Positions 44,102 through 53,218 of a stretch of DNA of 64,000 nt are shown in pieces. The stretch's first letter is position 1. Every line of letters begins with the position of its first letter. The position numbers were made by a program, and so were the translations under genes. Below the pieces are notes generated by a model that was given only the letters and a program-made list of their open reading frames with translations, did not search any database and was not told the origin of the DNA. Source of the DNA: Aliirhizobium wenxiniae (GTDB taxonomy: Bacteria > Pseudomonadota > Alphaproteobacteria > Rhizobiales > Rhizobiaceae); assembly GCF_014201355.1 (NCBI RefSeq), contig NZ_JACHEG010000003.1, forward strand, positions 1 through 64,000, read 5' to 3'.

Positions 44102-45376
44102 ATGAAATACGTCTCTTATTGGCATGATACGGCATCCCGCTTTGCGGGAGCCGTTCAGGGACCTGTCGAGGGTCATTACGACGTTGCCGTCATCGGCGGA
44201 GGATTTACAGGCCTTGGCGCTGCGCGGCAGCTTGCGATGGCAGGCGCCAAGGTCGTCGTACTCGAGCGAGACACCGTCGGTTTCGGTGCTTCGGGACGCA
44301 ATGGCGGCCATCTGAACAATGGCCTGGCGCATAGTTACCTTGCCGCCAAGCAGGAACTGGGCAAGGAGCGGGCGATTGCGCTTTACAAGGCGCTCGACGA
44401 TTCCATCGACACGCTCGAGGCAATCATTGCCGAGGAAGGCATCGACTGTAACTTTCGTCGTGCCGGCAAGTTGAAGCTCGCGTCCAAGCCGCAGCATTTC
44501 GCAGGACTGGCGAAGAACTTCGAGGCCGTGCATGCGGAGGTCGATCCGGATACGGCACTTCTGTCTCCCGCTGATCTGAAAAGTGAAGTCGGCTCACCCT
44601 TCCATGGCGCGATGCTGTCAAAGAAAAGCGCCATGATGCATATGGGGCGTTATGCCGTGGGCCTTGCCGAGGCAGCGACGCGACGTGGTGCAACGATCGT
44701 CGAAAATGCTTTGGTGACGGAGCATTCGCAGGCTGGTGGACGTCATATCCTGAAAACTGCAAAGGGTGTCGTGACGGCCGACAACGTGCTTGTGGCGACA
44801 GGCGCCTATACGACGCCAAATTTCGGCTATTTCCGCCGTCGCATCATGGCAGTCGGCAGTTTCATTATCGCGACACGGCCGCTCACCGATGCGGAAGTGG
44901 CTGCCACCATGCCCGGCAACCGCACCTGCGTGAACACGATGAATATCGGCAATTACTGGCGCCTTTCGCCGGATAACCGGCTGATCTTCGGGGGCAGGGC
45001 GCGATTTTCCGCCACATCCGACCAGCGTTCGGACGCCAAGAGCGGGGAAATTCTGCGCGAGAGCCTGGGCAGGATCTTTCCGCATCTGGCGAAGGTCGAG
45101 ATCGACTATTGCTGGGGCGGCCTCGTCGATGTCACCAAGGATCGTTATCCGCGTGCCGGTTACCATGACGGTCTGTGGTATGCGATGGGCTATTCGGGCC
45201 ATGGCGCGCAGCTTTCCACCCATCTCGGCATGACGATGGCTGACGCGATCCTCGGCAGACCGGACAGAAACCCGGTGAAGGATCTCGATTGGCCGGCCGT
45301 GCCCGGTCACTTCGGCAAGCCCTGGTTCCTGCCGTTTGTCGGCCTGTATTTCAAGATGCTCGACAAGATCCAGTAA
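44102..45376 (+). CDS. FAD-dependent oxidoreductase, gamma-glutamylputrescine oxidase (PuuB)-like, 424 aa
   Basis: A DAO-family flavoprotein: DVAVIGGGFTGLGAARQLAM at about residues 28-47, GFGASGRNGGHLNNGL near 60-75, C-terminal YAMGYSGHGAQLSTHLG and the tail GKPWFLPFVGLYF. The pattern matches PuuB-type oxidases acting on N-substituted amines. Together with the aminotransferase and the SSADH gene this recalls the putrescine-to-GABA-to-succinate route, but no PuuA ligase is present. It is downstream of HAD in the same operon and upstream of a strong terminator. Confidence 0.9.
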   Translation: MKYVSYWHDTASRFAGAVQGPVEGHYDVAVIGGGFTGLGAARQLAMAGAKVVVLERDTVGFGASGRNGGHLNNGLAHSYLAAKQELGKERAIALYKALDDSIDTLEAIIAEEGIDCNFRRAGKLKLASKPQHFAGLAKNFEAVHAEVDPDTALLSPADLKSEVGSPFHGAMLSKKSAMMHMGRYAVGLAEAATRRGATIVENALVTEHSQAGGRHILKTAKGVVTADNVLVATGAYTTPNFGYFRRRIMAVGSFIIATRPLTDAEVAATMPGNRTCVNTMNIGNYWRLSPDNRLIFGGRARFSATSDQRSDAKSGEILRESLGRIFPHLAKVEIDYCWGGLVDVTKDRYPRAGYHDGLWYAMGYSGHGAQLSTHLGMTMADAILGRPDRNPVKDLDWPAVPGHFGKPWFLPFVGLYFKMLDKIQ

Positions 45377-45409
45377 GCCGTCGCCGGTTCCGTCAGCGGT
45401 CGTGAAAAC

Positions 45410-45445
45410 AAAAAGAGTGGGGTTGCATGCAGCCCCACTCTTTTT
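45410..45445. terminator. strong bidirectional terminator
   Basis: AAAAAGAGTGGGG (45410-45422) and CCCCACTCTTTTT (45433-45445) form a perfect 13-bp stem with A-tail and T-tail, which works on both strands. The loop contains TGCATGCA. It separates the convergent DAO and SSADH genes. Confidence 0.92.
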
Positions 45446-45466
45446 CGTGACATCTTCAGGTCGGGC

Positions 45467-46924
45467 TCAGGCGAGCCCGCCCATATGGAAGGTCTTCACT
45501 TCCAGATATTCATCGATACCGAGCTGTGATCCCTCGCGACCGAGACCGGATTGCTTGACGCCGCCGAACGGGGCGACTTCCGTCGATATCGCGCCGGTAT
45601 TCAGTCCGACCATGCCGAATTCGAGCGCTTCGCCGACCCGCCATGCCCGCTTTAGGCTTTCGGTGTAGAAATAGGCCGCCAGACCGAAGGGCGTGCCGTT
45701 GGCAATGGCGATCGCCTCGTCTTCCGTCTCGAAACGGAAGAGGGGAGCAATGGGGCCGAAGGTCTCTTCGTTTGCAAGCTGCATGTCCGTCGTTGCGCCG
45801 GTCAATACGATCGGAGCGGTATACTGCCCGCCTGCCGGCAGTTCAGGCTTGTCGGAGATGATCGTTGCGCCCTTGGCGAGCGCGTCCTCGACGTGGCGAT
45901 TGATCTTGGCGATTGCGGCCTGGTTGATCATCGGGCCGATCGAAACGCCTCTCTCCGTGCCGGGGCCGACCTTCATGGTGTTGACCCGTGCCGTGAGCTT
46001 TTCGGCGAAACGCTCGTAGACGCCGGACTGTACCAGGATCCTGTTGGCGCAGACACAGGTCTGGCCGCCATTGCGGAATTTCGAGATGATCGCGCCTTCG
46101 ACGGCAAGATCGAGATCGGCATCGTCGAACACGATGAAAGGCGCGTTGCCGCCGAGTTCCAGAGACAGGCGCTTGACGCTGTCGGCAGCACCCCGCATCA
46201 GGAGCGAGCCGACAGGGGTGGAACCGGTAAAGGAGATCTTGCGCACCGTCTGATTGGCCATGATCTCGTTGCCGATTTCCTTCGGCATACCGGTAACGAT
46301 ATTGACCACGCCGGCCGGAATTCCCGCCATTTCGGCAAGTACGCCCAGCGCCAGCGCCGAGTAGGGGGTGAATTCGGATGGTTTTACGACGACCGTGCAG
46401 CCGGCGGCGAGCGCCGGGGCGATCTTGCGGGTAATCATCGCATTCGGGAAATTCCACGGCGTGATGATGCCGCAGACACCGACGGCTTCCTTCAGGACGA
46501 TGATGCGGCGATCCGGTGTCGGCGACGGGATGGTCTGGCCACCGATGCGGCGGGCTTCTTCCGCGAACCATTTGACGAAGGATGCGCCGTAGCGGATTTC
46601 GCCGCGGGCTTCATCGAGAGGTTTGCCCTGTTCGGTGGTGAGGATCAGCGCCAGATCCTCGATATGCTCGATCATCAGGCCATACCAGGCTTCGAGCAGC
46701 GCTGCGCGCTCGGCATGGGTTTTCTTCTTCCACGCCGGATAGGCCTTGTTGGCGGCCTCGATCGCCGCACGCGTCTCGTCACCGCCCATATCCGGAACAG
46801 TGCCGATGACCGTCTGGCTGGCCGGGTCGGTGACGTCGACCGTCTTGCCTGATTGGGCAGAGACCCATGTTCCGCCGATCAGGCCTTCCTGCCGAAACAG
46901 GGACGAGAGGTTCAAATTCTGCAT
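45467..46924 (-). CDS. gabD: NAD(P)-dependent succinate-semialdehyde dehydrogenase, 485 aa
   Basis: Aldehyde dehydrogenase superfamily, GabD-like: ITPWNFPNAMITRKIAPALAAG, ISFTGSTPVGSLLMRGAA, catalytic Glu256 in SLELGG and catalytic Cys290 in NGGQTCVCANRI, with a second Cys two residues on, a pair typical of SSADH. Length 485 is normal. It ends the six-gene minus-strand operon and would send the last semialdehyde to succinate. It could also use glutarate semialdehyde. Confidence 0.9.
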   Translation of the reverse strand: MQNLNLSSLFRQEGLIGGTWVSAQSGKTVDVTDPASQTVIGTVPDMGGDETRAAIEAANKAYPAWKKKTHAERAALLEAWYGLMIEHIEDLALILTTEQGKPLDEARGEIRYGASFVKWFAEEARRIGGQTIPSPTPDRRIIVLKEAVGVCGIITPWNFPNAMITRKIAPALAAGCTVVVKPSEFTPYSALALGVLAEMAGIPAGVVNIVTGMPKEIGNEIMANQTVRKISFTGSTPVGSLLMRGAADSVKRLSLELGGNAPFIVFDDADLDLAVEGAIISKFRNGGQTCVCANRILVQSGVYERFAEKLTARVNTMKVGPGTERGVSIGPMINQAAIAKINRHVEDALAKGATIISDKPELPAGGQYTAPIVLTGATTDMQLANEETFGPIAPLFRFETEDEAIAIANGTPFGLAAYFYTESLKRAWRVGEALEFGMVGLNTGAISTEVAPFGGVKQSGLGREGSQLGIDEYLEVKTFHMGGLA

Positions 46925-46944
46925 TGGTCCGGTCCTCGGTAATG

Positions 46945-47985
46945 TTAGATCGCGGCAAGCAGCGCGCTGGTGATGGCGTCCGTCCGGTCCTTGCCGGGGA
47001 CGGTACCGATGCCGCTTGCGGTGGTAGCCTCGATCGCCTTCATGATCGCGGCGGCGGCTTCCTTTTCTCCCAGATGGTCGAGCATCATGGCGCCGGACCA
47101 GACCGTGGCGATCGGATTGGCGATGCCGAGATGGGCGATATCGGGAGCGGAGCCGTGTACCGGTTCGAACATCGACGGGGCGTTGCGCTCGGGATTGATA
47201 TTGGCGGAAGCGGCGAAACCGAGCCCGCCCTGGATGGCCGCGCCAAGATCGGTCAGGATATCGCCGAACAGGTTGGAGGCAACCACGACATCGAGGCTTT
47301 CAGGCGCCATGACCATGCGCGCCGCCATGGCGTCGATATGATAACTGGTGACCTCGACATCCGGATATTCGGCGGAAAGCTCTCTCGTCACGTCGTCCCA
47401 GAACACCATCGAATATTTCTGGGCGTTCGATTTGGTGACGGATGCAAGCTTGCCGCGACGGCTGCGTGCCTGTTCGAAGGCAAAACGAAGGATACGCTCC
47501 ACGCCCTTGCGGGTGAAGATCGAGGTCTCGACGGCGACTTCGTCGGAACTGCCCTGATGGATGCGTCCGCCGGCGCCCGAATATTCACCCTCGGTATTTT
47601 CGCGGATGCAGAGGATATCGAATTGCGTCGCCTTGAGCGGGCCTTCCACGCCCGGCAGCAGGCGATGCGGGCGGATATTGGCATATTGCACGAAGCTCTT
47701 GCGGATCGGCAGAAGCAGCCCGTGCAGTGAAACCGAATCCGGAACCTCCGCCGGCCAGCCGACAGCACCGAGCAGAATGGCGTCGAAGCCGCGCAGGATC
47801 TCGATGCCATTGGCCGGCATCATCGCACCGGTCTCCTTGTAGAAGGCGCAGGACCAGGGGAACTCGGTACCCTTCAGGCCAAAACCGTGCTTGCCGGCGG
47901 CCTTTTGCAGCACCGACCATGCGGCTGCGGTCATGTCGCGGCCGATACCGTCGCCGGGGATCAGGGCTATCGTGTGTGTCTTCAT
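46945..47985 (-). CDS. tartrate dehydrogenase/isopropylmalate dehydrogenase-type enzyme, 346 aa
   Basis: A beta-decarboxylating dehydrogenase: IPGDGIGRDMTAAAW at the start, RENTEGEYSGAGGRIH, Mg-binding DVVVASNLFGDILTDLGAA and FEPVHGSAPDIAHLGIANP. The sequence is closer to tartrate/D-malate dehydrogenases than to LeuB, as suggested by the LLLPIRKSFVQYANIRPHRLLPG block. It oxidises a 2-hydroxy dicarboxylic acid with NAD. ATG 47985 is preferred because GAGG lies at workable distance; an ATG at 47994 sits directly on GAGG. Confidence 0.88.
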   Translation of the reverse strand: MKTHTIALIPGDGIGRDMTAAAWSVLQKAAGKHGFGLKGTEFPWSCAFYKETGAMMPANGIEILRGFDAILLGAVGWPAEVPDSVSLHGLLLPIRKSFVQYANIRPHRLLPGVEGPLKATQFDILCIRENTEGEYSGAGGRIHQGSSDEVAVETSIFTRKGVERILRFAFEQARSRRGKLASVTKSNAQKYSMVFWDDVTRELSAEYPDVEVTSYHIDAMAARMVMAPESLDVVVASNLFGDILTDLGAAIQGGLGFAASANINPERNAPSMFEPVHGSAPDIAHLGIANPIATVWSGAMMLDHLGEKEAAAAIMKAIEATTASGIGTVPGKDRTDAITSALLAAI

Positions 47986-47996
47986 GTTCTTCATCC

Positions 47997-49460
47997 TCAG
48001 AGACTGATCAGGACGCTCTTGCTTTTACGGTTGGCCTGGAATGCTTCCCGGCCGAGATCCTTGCCGATACCCGACTGCTTGTAGCCGCCTGTCGGCAAAA
48101 TGTGGTCGCGCGAACGACCGTAGCGATTGACCCAGATCGTGCCGGCCTGCAGGCGGCGGGTGAGCCGGATTGCGCGCGAAAGATCGCTGGTGAAGAGGCC
48201 GGCGGCCAGCCCGTAGCTCGGGTGGTCGGCAAGCGCCATGGCTTCTTCCTCGTGCTCGAATGTCTGTATGGTCAACACAGGCCCAAAGATTTCCTCGACC
48301 ACCGCCGGAGACCTCTGGTCTATGCTGGTCAGAAGCGTTGGCGCGTAGAAATAACCGGGCACATCCATGGAGCTTCCGCCCGTCAGGCGTTCCGCGCCGG
48401 CTGCGACGGAGGCCGTGACGATGTCATCAATGCGCTGGCGCTGCCTGTCGGAGATGATCGGCGAATACTGGCTTGCCGCATCCCAGGTCGGGCCCGGAAC
48501 AATGGTCTTCATCCGTTTCAGGATGGCTTCGATAAGCGCAGCGGAGGCGCTCTTTTCGACGATCAGCCGGGATCCTGCAACACAGGCCTGTCCGGCATTG
48601 CTGGTGATGCTTGCCGTCACCGCTGCTGCCGCCTTTTCGATATCTGCATCGGCGAAGACGATCTGCGGGCTCTTGCCGCCAAGCTCCAGGGTCATAGGCT
48701 TGATGCCGGTGCGGGCGATATTCTCCATGATCGCGGAGCCTGCGCGCGTCGAGCCGGTAAAACTCACCTTGGCGATGTCGGGGTGCCCGGTAATGGCGTT
48801 GCCGGTGGTCATTCCGTCGCCGAGAACGATATTGATCAGGCCCGCCGGTATGCCGGCCCGCACTGCCAGTTCGGCAAGATAGAGCGTTGAGAAGGGTGTC
48901 ATCTCGGACGGCTTGAGGACGACGGCATTGCCGGCGGCAAGTGCCGGACCGAGTTTCCACGCCGCCATGTTGATCGGGAAATTCCATGGGGTGATGGCAC
49001 CGACCACCCCATAGGGTTCCGTCATGATCATGCCGAGATTGCCGTCGTCGGTCGGCGCCAGATCGCCACCTTCCTTGTCGGCGAATTCGGCGAAGAAGCG
49101 GATCTGCTCTGCGGAGACCGCGATATCGCCCGAGACCAGCTGGCCGACCGGGCGGGTGGAGGATACCGCCTCCAGCCGGGCCAGCGTTTCCGCCTCCTGC
49201 TCGATGAGATCGGCCCAGCGATGCAGGAGGTTCAGTCGCTCGCGTGGACGCAGTCCGCCCCAATTGCTTGTCTTCAATGCCGATTTTGCGGTCTGGACCG
49301 CCTGATCGACGAGATCGGCGTCGGCAACCGGGCAGCCGGCATAGTTCTTCCCGTCGGATGGCCGTTGCATCGGGATCATGCCCTCGGCCGCGACAAGCCG
49401 GTCGCCGATAAAATGCCCCACGGGCAAGGTCAGGCTATCGGGATCGAAACTCAGGCTCAT
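47997..49460 (-). CDS. NAD-dependent aldehyde dehydrogenase, 487 aa
   Basis: Aldehyde dehydrogenase family with [36 protein letters not shown], catalytic Glu259 in [12 protein letters not shown] and catalytic Cys293 in [12 protein letters not shown]. Substrate range is broad in this group (betaine-, GABA- and other amine-derived aldehydes). The start at 49460 follows GGAGG. It differs from the SSADH paralogue two genes away, so two distinct aldehydes are likely handled. A 16-bp perfect palindrome lies 22 bases before its start. Confidence 0.9.
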   Translation of the reverse strand: MSLSFDPDSLTLPVGHFIGDRLVAAEGMIPMQRPSDGKNYAGCPVADADLVDQAVQTAKSALKTSNWGGLRPRERLNLLHRWADLIEQEAETLARLEAVSSTRPVGQLVSGDIAVSAEQIRFFAEFADKEGGDLAPTDDGNLGMIMTEPYGVVGAITPWNFPINMAAWKLGPALAAGNAVVLKPSEMTPFSTLYLAELAVRAGIPAGLINIVLGDGMTTGNAITGHPDIAKVSFTGSTRAGSAIMENIARTGIKPMTLELGGKSPQIVFADADIEKAAAAVTASITSNAGQACVAGSRLIVEKSASAALIEAILKRMKTIVPGPTWDAASQYSPIISDRQRQRIDDIVTASVAAGAERLTGGSSMDVPGYFYAPTLLTSIDQRSPAVVEEIFGPVLTIQTFEHEEEAMALADHPSYGLAAGLFTSDLSRAIRLTRRLQAGTIWVNRYGRSRDHILPTGGYKQSGIGKDLGREAFQANRKSKSVLISL

Positions 49461-49481
49461 CGTGATGCCTCCGGTTACGTG

Positions 49482-49497
49482 ACGACGGTACCGTCGT
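49482..49497. promoter_or_regulatory. perfect 16-bp palindrome upstream of aldehyde dehydrogenase gene
   Basis: ACGACGGTACCGTCGT reads the same on both strands with no spacer. It is located in the 120-bp gap between the cupin and aldehyde dehydrogenase genes, the only sizeable gap in this operon. It could be a repressor site for an internal promoter. Confidence 0.55.
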
Positions 49498-49580
49498 TTG
49501 CGCAATGCTTGTTCATGGGGTCTCGGCAGATGGCCGATACGGCGCGGCTTGATAGCCAAGTCGCGCCGCCTGCAATCGTA

Positions 49581-49937
49581 TCAGGGCGTGACCGTGATGT
49601 AGATCTTGCGAACTGTTTCGATCGTCTTCCAGACACCGACGAAACCGGGCTTCATGACAAAGCTGTCGCCGGCCTTGTAGACGACCGGCTCGCCATCCTT
49701 GGGGGTGATTTCGACGACGCCGGAAATGATGTGGCAGAACTCGAAGGTCTCGCCCTTGATCGAATGGGTGAGGCCCGGGGTCGCTTCCCAGACACCGGTA
49801 TGGATCAGCTCGCCATGTGCTTCATCCTGCGCCCATGTCTTGAACTGCGGGTCGCCGGAAATCAGCCTTTCGGGCGTGGGGCGGCCTTCACGCGGGGCAA
49901 AGGACGGGTTGGTTTCGATGGTCTTGAGGAGCGACAT
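49581..49937 (-). CDS. single-domain cupin (EutQ/DUF861-like), 118 aa
   Basis: A small beta-barrel protein. Cupin motif features are GVWEATPGLTHSIKGETFEFCHIISG and YKAGDSFVMKPGFVGVW, with the metal His partly replaced. Such proteins accompany amine and ureide catabolic operons as small metal-binding enzymes or sensors. It lies in the middle of the operon between the 2-hydroxyacid dehydrogenase and aldehyde dehydrogenase genes. No catalytic role can be assigned. Confidence 0.88.
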   Translation of the reverse strand: MSLLKTIETNPSFAPREGRPTPERLISGDPQFKTWAQDEAHGELIHTGVWEATPGLTHSIKGETFEFCHIISGVVEITPKDGEPVVYKAGDSFVMKPGFVGVWKTIETVRKIYITVTP

Positions 49938-49961
49938 GGTTGTCCTTTCGATGTCGAGGTT

Positions 49962-50885
49962 TCAATAACCGCGCTGCCTGTCGACGAGTCCGACCGGATC
50001 CAGTCCGGCGCGAAGCCTCTTGATATTGTCGATCACGGCACGCGCGGCCGTATGGGGTTGGGTGATGCTGGCGATATGCGGGGTGAGCAGAATTTTCTCA
50101 TGCCGCCAGAATGGGTGACCGCCGGAGAGCGGTTCCGGGTCCGTCACGTCGATCACGGCTGCGGAAAGCTGGCCGTCATCAAGGGCCAGGAGCAATGCGT
50201 CATGATCGAGCTGAGGGCCGCGTCCGACATGTACGAGGCCTGCGCCCTTGGGCATCGCGTTGAAGATGTCTGCATTCAGGAAACCGCGTGTCTCATCGGT
50301 CAGGGGAAGCAGACAGATGAGAATGTTGGTTTCGGACAACATGGTCTTGAGACCATCTACGCCGCTGTAGCAGCGAACTCCATCGATGTTGCGCTCCGAC
50401 CTGTTCCAGCCGGCAAGAGGAAAGCCAAAGGGCTTCAGGCGTTCAAGCACGGCCTGGCCGAGATTGCCGAGGCCGAGGACGCCGATACGGCGATCGCCGG
50501 CCTGAGGCTGCGGCAATACCTTCCACGCTTCGGCCTGCTGCTGCTGCAGATAGGCGGGAAGGTTGCGGTGAAGCGCGAGCACGCCGAGCACCACATATTC
50601 CTGCATCATCCGCACGATGCCTTCTTCGACCATTCGCACGATCTTCACATGCTCTGGCACCGAAGCCGTGCTGAACTGGTCTATGCCGGCGCCGGTGGAA
50701 AACAGCACTTCGAGATTGCGGTAACGCGCAAGGTTCTCCGGAACCGTCCAGGTGATGAGGTAACGAACGGCGTCGGGATCGACGGTCGATGGATCCATGG
50801 AATAAGGCAGGTCGGGAAGGTCCCGGGCAAAGGCGTCCCGGAAAATCTGGCCGCGCACGGCGTCTGAGTGGAAAAGGAAGGTCAT
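49962..50885 (-). CDS. D-2-hydroxyacid dehydrogenase, GhrA-like, 307 aa
   Basis: NAD(P)-binding [16 protein letters not shown] at about residues 138-153, catalytic Arg in [28 protein letters not shown], and catalytic His in [12 protein letters not shown]. Family members reduce glyoxylate or hydroxypyruvate or oxidise 2-hydroxy acids. It is in line with neighbouring hydroxy-acid dehydrogenases. It follows the ArgE-like gene by 15 bases. Confidence 0.9.
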   Translation of the reverse strand: MTFLFHSDAVRGQIFRDAFARDLPDLPYSMDPSTVDPDAVRYLITWTVPENLARYRNLEVLFSTGAGIDQFSTASVPEHVKIVRMVEEGIVRMMQEYVVLGVLALHRNLPAYLQQQQAEAWKVLPQPQAGDRRIGVLGLGNLGQAVLERLKPFGFPLAGWNRSERNIDGVRCYSGVDGLKTMLSETNILICLLPLTDETRGFLNADIFNAMPKGAGLVHVGRGPQLDHDALLLALDDGQLSAAVIDVTDPEPLSGGHPFWRHEKILLTPHIASITQPHTAARAVIDNIKRLRAGLDPVGLVDRQRGY

Positions 50886-50900
50886 GATGCTGTTCCCATC

Positions 50901-52046
50901 TCAAGTTTGCCGGCAGCATATCTGGCCGAGCGTCTCGATCATCGTCTGGCAAGCAGCCAGTTCGCTCGTCAGGATGAATTCGTTCGGCTTATGGGCACGG
51001 GCGATGTCCCCCGGCCCGCAGACGATCGCATCGATGCCCGCCTGCTGATAGAGACCCGCCTCCGTGCCATAGCTGACCGCGGCGAGCGGTTCGATACTGG
51101 TCAGGTCTTCAAGAAGGGCCGCGAGCGGTGACGAGGAGGCAAGCAGAAGGGCAGGGTAGGCGCTGAGCAATTGCCAGTCGACTTCGAAACCTCTGACGGT
51201 GAGCGCTGCGGCGGCCGTTCGCACGGGAGCAAGCAGCGCCTGCGGTTCGGCGGACGAGATGGCTCTTGCCTCTATCTCGAGCGAGCAGTGGTCCGGAATG
51301 ACGTTGACGGCCTGGCCACCGCGGATCGTTCCGACGGAAATGGAGGAATAGGGAGGCTCGAATTCCCTTTCGAACGGACCGTTTGTCAGCTCCGCTGCCG
51401 CAGCGACGGAGGCCTGCAATACATCGGTCATCGCATGGATTGCATTGAGGCCGAGATCGGGCCTCGAGGAATGTCCCGTTCGCCCCGTGATCGTAACCTT
51501 CGCTGCAGCCTTTCCCTTGTGCGCAAGGATTGCCCGCATGCCGCTCGGTTCTCCGATGATGGCGCCGAGAGGGGGCATGCACAGGTCCGGCAACCGGGCA
51601 AGCAGATGCGGCACACCCCGGCAACCGGCCTCCTCGTCATAGGAGAAGGCAATATGGATCGGGCGTGTAAGGGGGGCAGCGACCAGCGCGGGAACGGCTG
51701 CCAGAACAGCTGCCAGAAAACCTTTCATGTCGCTGGTGCCGCGGCCATACAGCTTTTCGCCATCGGCTCTCAATGTGAAAGGATCGCTGCTCCATCCATC
51801 CTCGACGGCCGGCACCACATCCATGTGACCTGATAGAATATAGCCGGACCTGTCGGCCGGGCCGATCGTCACGAAAAGATTGGCGCGGTCACCCTCGGGT
51901 CCTGCCAGCACATGCGACTTGATGCCGAACGAGGAGAGATAGGCCGCAATCCACTCAACGATATCGTTGTTGGGCGTGCCGACGACGGAAGGGAAACCAA
52001 CCAGTTTTTCCAGGATCTCGTAGGTGCGCATCGATCTTGCCGTCAT
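50901..52046 (-). CDS. M20 metallopeptidase, acetylornithine deacetylase (ArgE)-like, 381 aa
   Basis: Zinc deacylase of the ArgE/DapE/CPG2 group: GHMDVVPA with first metal ligands, RGTSDMKGFLAAVLAAVP with bridging Asp, and EEAGCRGVPHLL with the catalytic Glu. The dimerisation segment follows (KAAAKVTITGRTGHSSRPDLGLNAI). It probably removes an N-acyl group from an amino compound; dedicated arginine synthesis is unlikely given the catabolic surroundings. First gene of the six-gene operon. A second ATG lies 15 bases downstream. Confidence 0.9.
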   Translation of the reverse strand: MTARSMRTYEILEKLVGFPSVVGTPNNDIVEWIAAYLSSFGIKSHVLAGPEGDRANLFVTIGPADRSGYILSGHMDVVPAVEDGWSSDPFTLRADGEKLYGRGTSDMKGFLAAVLAAVPALVAAPLTRPIHIAFSYDEEAGCRGVPHLLARLPDLCMPPLGAIIGEPSGMRAILAHKGKAAAKVTITGRTGHSSRPDLGLNAIHAMTDVLQASVAAAAELTNGPFEREFEPPYSSISVGTIRGGQAVNVIPDHCSLEIEARAISSAEPQALLAPVRTAAAALTVRGFEVDWQLLSAYPALLLASSSPLAALLEDLTSIEPLAAVSYGTEAGLYQQAGIDAIVCGPGDIARAHKPNEFILTSELAACQTMIETLGQICCRQT

Positions 52047-52204
52047 GCCCAGTTGTTATGTGCCGTAATGGCGGCATCTCCCCGATTTGAAGACCAAGGT
52101 TAGTCGTCGGGAAAAGGGATGGCTGCTGAAAGTCGAAGGGATACGGTGCAATCTTGTGCCGAAACTCATCTTCGCAGTGAAATGTTTCGCCGGGTGCAGG
52201 CTAA

Positions 52205-52223
52205 TATAATCACTGGGAGTGAT
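52205..52223 (+). promoter_or_regulatory. perfect -10 box overlapping a 6-bp dyad upstream of GNAT gene
   Basis: TATAAT (52205-52210) overlaps the inverted repeat ATCACT-GGG-AGTGAT (52209-52223), 50-68 bases upstream of the GNAT start at 52273. The -35 at 16-18 bp is weak (TGTTTC-like). The overlap suggests repression or activation at this divergent promoter shared with the ArgE-like operon. Confidence 0.55.
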
Positions 52224-52272
52224 GGGCTTTTTACCGGGCCTGCAAGAAAGTCCTGTCGCGGCTGGGTGAAGG

Positions 52273-53172
52273 ATGAATACGAAGATACCACAGACATTGC
52301 ATGTCGATGCGTTCGAGATGCGTACGGCCGACATCGCGGATGTCGAGCTTTCACAACTTCAGGCATTGTCGATTTCCGTCGGATGGCCGCATCGGGCGCC
52401 CGATTGGCAGCACGCACGCGATGTCGGCCACGGCTTCGTCGCGCTTGACGAGATCGGACGAATATCCGCGTCCACCATGTGGTTTCCTCATGGAGATCAG
52501 TTTGCCACTTTCGGCATGCTGATTACTGCCCCTCGACTGCAGGCGAACGGCGCTGCGAGATGGCTGATGGAACGTGTGCTTGCGGATTGTTCCGGCCGGC
52601 ATATCCGTCTCAACTCGACCCGTGAGGCACGCCGCCTTTACGTCTCGTTCGGCTTTCGCCCGCAACGGACTATATTTCAATGTCAGGGCGAGGCCATTGC
52701 GCCGTCGGAAACTGCCGCAATCGCCGACGGACTGATGCTCAGGCGCTTGGATCGCGCCGATATCGAAGCCGTGATTGCGCTCGATACGCCCGCCTTCGGT
52801 GCGGAGCGACGGGTTCATCTCATCCGTCTGCTTGAAAGCTCGATCTGCTACGGTCTTTACGACGGCGACCGGTTGCTTGCCTATTCGATGAGACGGCGGT
52901 TCGGGCGCGGGCATGTGATCGGCCCGGTCGTCGCGTCCTGCGATGCGGACGCCATCGCCGTGACACGTCCGCATATCATTGCGCATGTCGGGAGTTTCCT
53001 GCGGATCGACCTTCGTTTCGAGGCCGGCGACTTTGCGAATTTCGTCCAGCAGTCCGGCATGTCCGTCTATGATACGGTCAAGACGATGGTGACGTCCGAG
53101 GCTGCGAGTTATGGCGAAAGCGACGGCGGCCGGCCGATCGTTTATGGGCTGGCTTCGCAATCCTTCGGCTGA
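52273..53172 (+). CDS. double-GNAT acetyltransferase, paralogue of 42243-43082 protein, 299 aa
   Basis: Same two-part layout as the other GNAT protein: SVGWPHRAPDWQHARDVGHG, the acetyl-CoA region near LQANGAARWLMERVLAD, ARRLYVSFGFRPQRTIFQ, then a second domain with ALDTPAFGAERRVHLIRLLESS and RRFGRGHVIGPVV. It is divergent from the ArgE-like operon, which suggests a matched acetylation/deacetylation pair around the same compound (inference). The start at 52273 is chosen by length; GAAGG sits very close to it. Confidence 0.85.
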   Translation: MNTKIPQTLHVDAFEMRTADIADVELSQLQALSISVGWPHRAPDWQHARDVGHGFVALDEIGRISASTMWFPHGDQFATFGMLITAPRLQANGAARWLMERVLADCSGRHIRLNSTREARRLYVSFGFRPQRTIFQCQGEAIAPSETAAIADGLMLRRLDRADIEAVIALDTPAFGAERRVHLIRLLESSICYGLYDGDRLLAYSMRRRFGRGHVIGPVVASCDADAIAVTRPHIIAHVGSFLRIDLRFEAGDFANFVQQSGMSVYDTVKTMVTSEAASYGESDGGRPIVYGLASQSFG

Positions 53173-53218
53173 AGATGCGGGTTAGCGGCACTACCCGATG
53201 GAAGCACTCGGACCGGCG

